Assembly: GCF_019511445.1 (NCBI RefSeq)
Contig: NZ_JAEUAN010000013.1
Location: 1 to 64,000 of the forward strand
Direction of reading: 5' to 3'
DNA: 64,000 nt
DNA from: Aliirhizobium wenxiniae
Lineage (GTDB): Bacteria > Pseudomonadota > Alphaproteobacteria > Rhizobiales > Rhizobiaceae
Positions 55,429 to 64,000 of this stretch are shown here, piece by piece. The notes below the pieces were generated by a model that saw only the letters and a program-made list of their open reading frames with translations, ran no database searches and was not told where the DNA came from. The position numbers were made by a program, and so were the translations under genes. Each line of letters opens with the position of its first letter. The first letter of the stretch is position 1.

Positions 55429-58400
55429 TCATGCGGCAAGTTGCGGCCGGAAGACGACATCGGCCCAGTAATTGGCGGAATCATATGTGCTGTTCGGGAA
55501 GATGCCCTGGGTCGCCGATCCGCCATAGGCATAGACCCCGTTGCCGCCGGCGGCAGAACTGGACAGTGCTGTCAACGGACCGCTGGTGACGGCGCTGCCG
55601 AAGAAGCCGTTGCTCGCCACATAGGTGCCGGTCGTGTGATAGGAGGCGACATAGGTCGTGTTGGCCGCGATCGTATAAGGCGTTGCAAGGTTTACGGTCT
55701 GCCAGCCGGTGGCCGAAGTGTTGGTAAAATTGGCCGTCGCCAGCCTCGTGCCGGTCGCCGACCACAGATCGACAACGTTCTGGCCGGTATCACCGGGGCT
55801 GCGATAGAACTTGATGCCGGTGATCTGGCCGGCGGCGCTCGAGCGGAATTTTACCCCAAGCCCAATTTGCGAACCGTCCCTGAGGCCCGTTTGGGCAGGC
55901 GTCGCCGACGCGGAGAAAAGACTGTAGCTCGCGGCCTGCGGCGTCGTCGAGGTTACGATATTGAAAGTCTCGCTGGCGGAAAGCCCGCCGATATCAGTCG
56001 CGGCCACCCTGACGCCATAGGTACCGGCTGCCGTCGGCGTGCCGCTGAACGTACGCGTCGAGGCATTGAAGCTCAGCCAACTCGGCAAGGCCGAGCCATC
56101 GGCCGATGTCGCCGTATAGGTCAGCGTATCGCCGCTATCGACATCGGTGAACGTATTGGCCGGCAGTACGAAGGAATAGGCCGTCCCGATCGTCGCATTC
56201 TGGTTGGCCGTCTGGGCGGCAAGCACCGGCGCATCATTGGCGCCGCGGATGGTGACGGTAAGATTGGCGGTAGCGGTCGCCCCGGCAGTATCCCGCATCG
56301 TATAACTGAACACATCGCTCAACGTGTTGGTCGACAGTCGCAGCGCCTGCACCGCGGCATTGCTCTCGTTGATCGTATAGGTATACGCCCCGGCCGCATT
56401 GAGGACCAGACTGCCATAAGTCCCGGTCAGCGCGTTGCCGAGCGTACCGGTCGTCGTGCCGAAGCGCACAGCGGTAACGGTCTTTGTATCCCCGGCATCC
56501 GGATCCGTATCGTTGGTCAGCACATTGCCGGTGGCGTTCGAACCGCCCGTGGCATTGGCAATACCGCCCTTCTCCGTCGCCTCGCCCGCATCGGCCACCG
56601 CCGTCGGCGTCGCGTTGCCGAGCGTGCCCACCGTTGGATCGAAGATCACATCGACCCAGTAATTCGTCGCCTGATAGGTCTCGGTCGGAGCCACATTACC
56701 GCTGCCATAGGCGAAGACGCCATTATTGCTGCCGGGTGCGGTGAGCGGTCCGCTCGTCACATTGGACGTGAAGTAATTGGACGTCGTCGAGTAACGACCG
56801 GCACTGGTGTAGTAGGAGGCCGTATAGATCTGTCCGGGCGTCAACGTTACGGGACTGGAGAAATTCGCCGTCTGCCAACCACTGGCTGTCTCGCCGGTGA
56901 AGGTAAGGGTCGCGATCCGCGTGCCTGAACTGTTCCACAGCGATCCCGTATGCGTCCCCGTATCCTGACTGCCCTTGTAGAAGCGGATACCGCTCACCGT
57001 TCCGGCCACCGATGTCTGGAACCGAACCCCGAGTTCGACGGCATTCGTATCGGAATTGTTGGTGACGGCCGGTGTCGCGGACGTCGAGAACAGGCTGTAG
57101 CTCGCAGGCTGCGGCGTCGTCGATGTCACGATATTGAAGGTCTCGCTGGCGGAAAGCCCGCCGATATCGGCCACGGCCACCCTGACGCCATAGGTGCCGG
57201 CTGCCGTCGGCGTGCCGCTGAACGTGCGCGTCGAGGCATTGAAACTCAGCCAGCCGGGCAAAGCCGAGCCGTCTGCCGAGGTCGCCGTGTAGGTCAGCGT
57301 ATCGCCGCTGTCGACATCCGTGAACGTGTTGGCCGGCAGGACAAAGGAATAGGCTGTCCCGATCGTCGCATTCTGGTTGGCCGTCTGGGCTGCCAGCACC
57401 GGCGCATCATTGGCCCCGCGGATGGTCACCGTGAGATTGGCCACGGCTGTCGCCCCGGCAGTGTCCCGCATCGTATAGCTGAACACATCGCTCAGCGTAT
57501 TGGTCGACAGCCGCAATGCCTGAACGGCGGCATTGCTCTCGTTGATCGTATAGGTATAGACCCCGGCCGCATTCAAAACGAGGCTGCCATAAGACCCGGC
57601 CAGAGCGTTGCCAAGCGAACCGGTGGTGGTCCCAAAACGCACGGCGGTGACGGTCTTGGTATCCCCGGCATCCGGATCCGTGTCGTTGGTCAGCACATTG
57701 CCGGTGGCGTTCGAGCCGCCTGTGGCATTGGCAATCCCACCCTTCTCCGTCGCCTCGCCCGCATCGGCCACCGCTGTCGGCGCCGTGTTGCCGGGCGTGC
57801 CCGTCGATGGATTGAACATCACATCGACCCAGTAATTCGTCGCCTCGTACGTTTCGGTCGGAGCCGTGCCGCCATTGCCATAGACGAACACACCATTATT
57901 GCTGCCCGGCACTGTCAGCGGGCCACTTGTCAGGTTGGAGGTGAAGTAGTTGGCCGTTGATGAATAATAACCGGCACTGGTGTGATAGGAGGCGGTATAG
58001 ACCTGCCCCGGCGTCAGGGTCACCGGACTTGCGAAAGTACCCGTCTGCCAGCCGCTGGCGGTCTCGCCGGTGAACGTGAGGGTCGCAATCCGTGTGCCCG
58101 TGCTGTCCCAAAGCGATCCTGTATGGGTACCCGTATTCTGGTTGCCCTTGTAGAACCGGATACCGCTCACCGTGCCGGCCGCCGATGTCTGGAAGCGGAT
58201 GCCGAGTTCGACCGCCGACGTATCGGCGGTGTTGGCAACGGCCGGCGTCGCCGAAGCCGGAAACAAGGACGTGTAGCTCGGTCCAGCGACCGTCACCGTA
58301 CGCCCCGCCGACGGCGTTTCAAGGTTGATACTGTCATCCACCGCGCGGGACCGGATCGTATAGGTTCCCGCAGCCGTCGGCGTCCATGAATATGTCCAGT

Positions 58401-61110
58401 TCTCGTCGCCCGTCGCCGGATGCCAACTCGCGCCGTTGTCGGTGGAGACTTCCACCCCGGCAATCACCCCGCCGCCCGTATCGGTGGCTGTGCCGGTCAA
58501 GGTGACGGCAGATCCGACCGCAACGGTCGCGAGCGCATTGACGACGGATGTGGGAGCCGTCTCGTCGCTGGACTCGATGCCAGCGATCAGCCCCGATTGC
58601 AGCGTGCCCGGTTGAATGCCCATATCGGCCAGGAGGTTGACCATGGCTTGCTGCACGCGCGGATCGGTCGGCGTCACCTCCTTGTCGTGATTGTCGCTCA
58701 ATCCCCAGGACCAGTAGACGGTGCCTGCGCCGAACACCAGCGCACCGCTCGGCGCACGATAGAGCGTCAGATTGTGGGTCGAGACAGCGCTGCCGGTCGT
58801 ATTCCCGTAGTCGAGCAGATAGGTGTTAACCGGCAGCGTCGTGGACGACAGTTTCACAAGGCCCGCTGGGTCGAAACCGTTATCGACCGCTTCATCCCAT
58901 TCATAGCCCAGATAGTTCTTGGTCAGCGTTGCCGTCTGGCCCGCCTGAAGATTGGCGACACTCGTATTACGCCAGAAGCGCAGGTTGGCATCATCATAAG
59001 GAACGGTGATCGACTGAAGATTGGTGCCGACGTCATCCACCTTGAACAATTGTCCCGTCAGCGAATTCTCCGGGCTTCCCCCGCCAATCGCTGGCGGGCT
59101 CTGGCGCGGATCGCGGAACGTGCCCGTCCACTCATTGGAAGGATCGATGCTGCTGCCGGGCGCCCAGGTTTCCTTGTAGGAAATCAGCGTACGGTAAGGC
59201 GTCGCATCGCTGCTGTAGCTATTGCCCCAGCGCGTTCGCCAATAGACCTCGTTGCCGCTCCAGAATTGCAGATGCACGCCGGCATCGCGCGCCGCCTCGA
59301 CATTGGCCCGTTGCTGCCCGGACCAGTATTCATCATGCCCGACATCGAGATACATTTTGTGGTTGAGAAGCAGGCTCCCGTAACGGTCGGCATCCACGCC
59401 CGACATATACGAAACGTCATAGCCGTTCTGCTCCAGCCAATAGATGCCCGCATATTCGGCCCCGAACAGATAATCCTGCGGACCGGCAAAGGTGCCGACC
59501 CCGCCGCGGGTCGCGATCGGCCTGTTGTAGCTGACCGCATAGGCCCGCCCTGCCCCCTGCCCTGTGGCGGGCCCGTTTCCACCGTAGAAATTGGCTCCGC
59601 CCCAGCCGTTATAGGCCTGCCAGGTCTGGTCGGCCGTCTGGAAGACAATGTCACTCCGGCTGTCATCGTCACGCACGATGAAGGGGATGTGGTTTTCTCC
59701 GAACGTGCCGTCCTGGCGCACGAGCTTGGCGATATAGACGCCGGAAACGGCATCGTCGGGCACGGCCCAGGAGGCCGAGACGGACCAGTTGCCCGCATCC
59801 ACCGTGCCGGTCGCGCCATTGCGCAACGGTGTCGGCTGCGACTGCAGCCCGGTATGCTGAAGTGTATCGACCTTTCGGGCACCCATCCCTCCGTAATAGC
59901 CAAGCCGATAGATATCGATGCGATAATTGGTCGAATTCGTATTGATCTTGAAATCGATGGTCTTGCCGTTATCGACGCTGATATCGGTGGCGAACCCCTC
60001 AATGTTTGTGCTGCCCGCACCGTCGATGCCCCACTCGCTCTCGGGATTGCCCTGCAACTGGTTTTCCAGCACGATCGGGTTGATGGCCGTGACCGTCGCA
60101 GGCGCGGCAGGCCTGCCAGCGGTGCGCGTGGTGACGGAGCCACCGAGATAACCAATGCCTTTGGAATTGGTCGGACCTGTCCCCGTTTCGCCGCCGCCCG
60201 GCAAGGATCCGGTCCAGGTCTTCGATTGGGTTCCGGTAGCTGTCCCCCGCCAGTCCGGCGCGGGTGCGAGGTCACGATCGAGCAGGGGATCGCTGGTAGA
60301 GGGCCCCATGGTCGGTTTGGATGTCGCCACATGGTCCGGCCCTTCGGTCAGCCTCGTTCCGGGCAATTGCCCGTCTTCCCGCAATATTCCACCCTTCTGC
60401 GCCCAGTCGAGCATCCGCGTGGGCGAGGTGAGATAGCCGCATCCGCAGACACCGAAGGGCATGCCGACCGCCAGGGAATGAGTGCCGCCAAGATGGGCCG
60501 CCGTCTGCGCCGAAGGTGCCGTCTCGAGAATGACGACATTACCTGAAGAGGCCGTCCTGCTTGCAGCCGCATTCGGATCCGGCGTAGCTCCGCTCCCTGA
60601 CGTCACCTGCGCCGGGCTCTGCTGCAGATAGGCAGCCAGGGGATCATCGGGAAGTGAAGTGGCTGCCGAATAGGTCGAATGAACGGACGACTGGCCGCCG
60701 AACGAAGCACCGTTTTTCTCCCGCTGGAAGAACGCGAAATGTTGCGGCATTGCGGCCGATGGCAACGCATCGCCCCTTCCACCGATCGATCGCATTGCAG
60801 AAGTCGGCGCAACCGTCTCCGCTATGGTCGTTGTCGCGTTGCCGGTTTCGTCGATCCTGGCCTCAAGGTCCGCGTCCTGAACCGCCCGCTGTCCAGCCGC
60901 ATCCTCGCCGAGGGCAGAGTTGTTGTCGGGATCTTCGGAAATTGCGCCACTATCGTTTCCACCTGCGGCCTGCGCATGTGCCGCAACCTTGACCTCACGG
61001 CCGCCTGCAGGCTTGCCTGATTTCTCATTTCTGCCAGCGCTCAGATATTTGGGAACCAGCGCATCCAACCAACGGGAGTTGGAAGCCCACCGGCGAGCAC
61101 TGCGATCCAT
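55429..61110 (-). CDS. Giant multi-domain protein with N,N-dimethylformamidase-like domain, probable type I secretion substrate
   Basis: The protein has 1,893 residues. Residues ~1-330 are low-complexity, beginning MDRSARRWASNSRWLDALVP. Residues ~340-835 match the C-terminal domain of the N,N-dimethylformamidase large subunit (SEWGIDG, GHDEYWSGQQR at ~590, GNEVYWRTRW). An Ig-like segment follows (~840-945), then DUF4082 (~947-1105), VCBS/cadherin-like (~1107-1240) and putative-Ig (~1240-1330). DUF4082 (~1337-1493), VCBS (~1497-1630) and putative-Ig (~1633-1720) repeat, and a third DUF4082 (~1727-1890) ends the protein. There is no signal peptide and no RTX nonapeptides. ATG 61110 has GAGAGGGG upstream. 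The exporter nearby suggests secretion. Confidence 0.9.
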   Translation of the reverse strand: MDRSARRWASNSRWLDALVPKYLSAGRNEKSGKPAGGREVKVAAHAQAAGGNDSGAISEDPDNNSALGEDAAGQRAVQDADLEARIDETGNATTTIAETVAPTSAMRSIGGRGDALPSAAMPQHFAFFQREKNGASFGGQSSVHSTYSAATSLPDDPLAAYLQQSPAQVTSGSGATPDPNAAASRTASSGNVVILETAPSAQTAAHLGGTHSLAVGMPFGVCGCGYLTSPTRMLDWAQKGGILREDGQLPGTRLTEGPDHVATSKPTMGPSTSDPLLDRDLAPAPDWRGTATGTQSKTWTGSLPGGGETGTGPTNSKGIGYLGGSVTTRTAGRPAAPATVTAINPIVLENQLQGNPESEWGIDGAGSTNIEGFATDISVDNGKTIDFKINTNSTNYRIDIYRLGYYGGMGARKVDTLQHTGLQSQPTPLRNGATGTVDAGNWSVSASWAVPDDAVSGVYIAKLVRQDGTFGENHIPFIVRDDDSRSDIVFQTADQTWQAYNGWGGANFYGGNGPATGQGAGRAYAVSYNRPIATRGGVGTFAGPQDYLFGAEYAGIYWLEQNGYDVSYMSGVDADRYGSLLLNHKMYLDVGHDEYWSGQQRANVEAARDAGVHLQFWSGNEVYWRTRWGNSYSSDATPYRTLISYKETWAPGSSIDPSNEWTGTFRDPRQSPPAIGGGSPENSLTGQLFKVDDVGTNLQSITVPYDDANLRFWRNTSVANLQAGQTATLTKNYLGYEWDEAVDNGFDPAGLVKLSSTTLPVNTYLLDYGNTTGSAVSTHNLTLYRAPSGALVFGAGTVYWSWGLSDNHDKEVTPTDPRVQQAMVNLLADMGIQPGTLQSGLIAGIESSDETAPTSVVNALATVAVGSAVTLTGTATDTGGGVIAGVEVSTDNGASWHPATGDENWTYSWTPTAAGTYTIRSRAVDDSINLETPSAGRTVTVAGPSYTSLFPASATPAVANTADTSAVELGIRFQTSAAGTVSGIRFYKGNQNTGTHTGSLWDSTGTRIATLTFTGETASGWQTGTFASPVTLTPGQVYTASYHTSAGYYSSTANYFTSNLTSGPLTVPGSNNGVFVYGNGGTAPTETYEATNYWVDVMFNPSTGTPGNTAPTAVADAGEATEKGGIANATGGSNATGNVLTNDTDPDAGDTKTVTAVRFGTTTGSLGNALAGSYGSLVLNAAGVYTYTINESNAAVQALRLSTNTLSDVFSYTMRDTAGATAVANLTVTIRGANDAPVLAAQTANQNATIGTAYSFVLPANTFTDVDSGDTLTYTATSADGSALPGWLSFNASTRTFSGTPTAAGTYGVRVAVADIGGLSASETFNIVTSTTPQPASYSLFSTSATPAVTNNSDTNAVELGVRFQTSVAGTVSGIRFYKGSQDTGTHTGSLWNSSGTRIATLTFTGETASGWQTANFSSPVTLTPGQIYTASYYTSAGRYSTTSNYFTSNVTSGPLTAPGSNNGVFAYGSGNVAPTETYQATNYWVDVIFDPTVGTLGNATPTAVADAGEATEKGGIANATGGSNATGNVLTNDTDPDAGDTKTVTAVRFGTTTGTLGNALTGTYGSLVLNAAGAYTYTINESNAAVQALRLSTNTLSDVFSYTMRDTAGATATANLTVTIRGANDAPVLAAQTANQNATIGTAYSFVLPANTFTDVDSGDTLTYTATSADGSALPSWLSFNASTRTFSGTPTAAGTYGVRVAATDIGGLSASETFNIVTSTTPQAASYSLFSASATPAQTGLRDGSQIGLGVKFRSSAAGQITGIKFYRSPGDTGQNVVDLWSATGTRLATANFTNTSATGWQTVNLATPYTIAANTTYVASYHTTGTYVASNGFFGSAVTSGPLTALSSSAAGGNGVYAYGGSATQGIFPNSTYDSANYWADVVFRPQLAA
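55910..58260 (-). repeat. Tandem 1,173-bp intragenic duplication
   Basis: Two copies of a DUF4082-VCBS-putative-Ig module lie in direct repeat with an offset of 1,173 bp (391 codons); for example the same CACATTGCCGGTGGCGTTCG string occurs at 56521 and 57694. The VCBS and putative-Ig parts are nearly identical in protein sequence, while the DUF4082 parts differ more, indicating fairly recent duplication or ongoing gene conversion. Confidence 0.85.
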
Positions 61111-61775
61111 GGCATGCCCCTCTCGCAAGATTCGGAGATGAAATATGTGGGCTTGCTCTACAAGCCCCTCTCGAACTCTAGCCGAAAAAAGGAGCGGCTT
61201 TATCCTACCCATTTGGACGAGAGAGGGCATCCTTTCAGCCTACCCCCGCAGCTCAGGACTGCGCTGTTCGGCTGTCGAGAGTGACGAGATCCACCGTCAC
61301 CGCGCCGGCTAGCTTGAGAAGATAGGAGGCCGTGCATTCACCGACCATCACGTTGGCGGTGAAGCCTACGACATCATCGCCTCAAGGGGATATCTGCTTC
61401 AACACTCGCCGGTGATGCGAAGCAGCAAGGCTATATCCGAAGTCTTTGCCAGAGTTCACCAGCTTGCAGCAACCGATGCTGTCCACAATCAGACACTGCT
61501 TTCCACGCTCGCTCTGGAGCTTCTGGCCCATCTGGTACGCCCGATAGAAGACCTGTCGATCACAGATATTCTCGGATTTTCGAAATCATTCAAAAATCGT
61601 CGGGGTATGTCCCCCACTGGATGGCGGCATCGAACGCGTGACGGGTCGCCATGAACGGTTTTGTTCGACTTGGAATGAACATACGCGCACTTTATCGGCC
61701 GTTCGCCTCACAGCTTATCGCGTTTCCAGAATTGACGTGATGCAGCCATGTGTCTGCACCACGCCATCCAACCTA
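61111..61775. other. Intergenic region with gene fragments
   Basis: No intact gene. The 5' part (61111-61230) should hold the promoter of the giant gene. On the minus strand, 61253-61382 keeps an open segment (VVGFTANVMVGECTASYLLK) ending in a stop that looks like the tail of a lost protein I cannot name. A plus-strand AraC-like fragment is listed separately. Confidence 0.4.
61412..61654 (+). pseudogene. Fragment resembling an AraC-family regulator C-terminus
   Basis: The plus-strand frame ends with EDLSITDILGFSKSFKNRRG then MSPTGWR. This resembles the second helix-turn-helix of AraC proteins (ITDIALACGFSS.SHFSRSFRRRFGMSPSEWR) with an internal deletion of about six residues. The N-terminal part is not recognisable. 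Probably a decayed regulator. Confidence 0.35.
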
Positions 61776-63960
<2,185 letters not shown>

Positions 63961-64000
63961 TTTCGGCTTCCTTGGAGAATGCGTTCTGATCGAAACCGGG

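Noticed and set aside
54625-60546. Several long plus-strand open frames opposite the giant gene
   Set aside because: They follow the repeat structure of the giant gene in antisense and are rich in Arg/Gly/Ile repeats typical of shadow frames.

Overview
The window looks like part of a chromosome, chromid or megaplasmid of a Rhizobiaceae alphaproteobacterium (Rhizobium/Agrobacterium/Neorhizobium-like). The evidence is the pcaDCHGB order divergent from a LysR-type PcaQ gene, a quiC-type dehydroshikimate dehydratase fused to a VOC half, an adenine deaminase of the type annotated in Agrobacterium, a rhizobial-style palindromic mosaic element and a fused carnitine dehydrogenase-thioesterase. No replication, conjugation, phage or CRISPR genes were seen. 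Most of the window is catabolic and transport genes with local regulators.

Region 1 (1-2360): a minus-strand tRNA-Asn(GTT) beside decayed gene fragments: a MASE1/PAS sensor remnant carrying a GATATC microsatellite and an alpha/beta-hydrolase (DUF900-like) remnant.

Region 2 (2360-26532): a large aromatic supercluster. It holds pobR/pobA, a five-gene branched-chain-amino-acid-type ABC importer probably for aromatic acids, pcaIJF with divergent pcaR, pcaQ with divergent pcaDCHGB, then a seven-gene quinate/shikimate operon. That operon runs solute-binding protein, aroQ, two permeases, ATPase, aroE-like, Gfo/Idh/MocA oxidoreductase. Divergent from it are quiC and two tandem paralogous GntR regulators. 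Together these encode uptake and conversion of 4-hydroxybenzoate and quinate/shikimate to protocatechuate and then to succinyl-CoA plus acetyl-CoA.

Region 3 (26533-45700): an rtcR fragment; a HbpS/GlcG-like exported protein, FixJ-type regulator and histidine kinase next to adhE; an adenine deaminase-M24 peptidase pair; AraC/GlxA and LysR regulators; a VOC protein; an Old Yellow Enzyme divergent from an ArsR regulator with a duplicated operator; acnB; a von Willebrand-type exported protein; and a small hypothetical gene.

Region 4 (46030-49719): a carnitine degradation cluster (fused L-carnitine dehydrogenase/thioesterase, BKACE-type cleavage enzyme, CdhR-like regulator), interrupted by a 161-bp element with terminal inverted repeats.

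Region 5 (49720-61775): the most unusual part. A small unknown gene, a type I secretion ABC exporter with a degenerate C39 domain and its HlyD partner converge on a minus-strand unit. That unit encodes a 1,893-residue protein (N,N-dimethylformamidase-like domain plus three DUF4082, two VCBS/cadherin-like and two putative-Ig modules, no RTX repeats) followed by a COG0523 metallochaperone GTPase.

Region 6 (61776-64000): a 5-dehydro-4-deoxyglucarate dehydratase and a class I aminotransferase, both on the minus strand.
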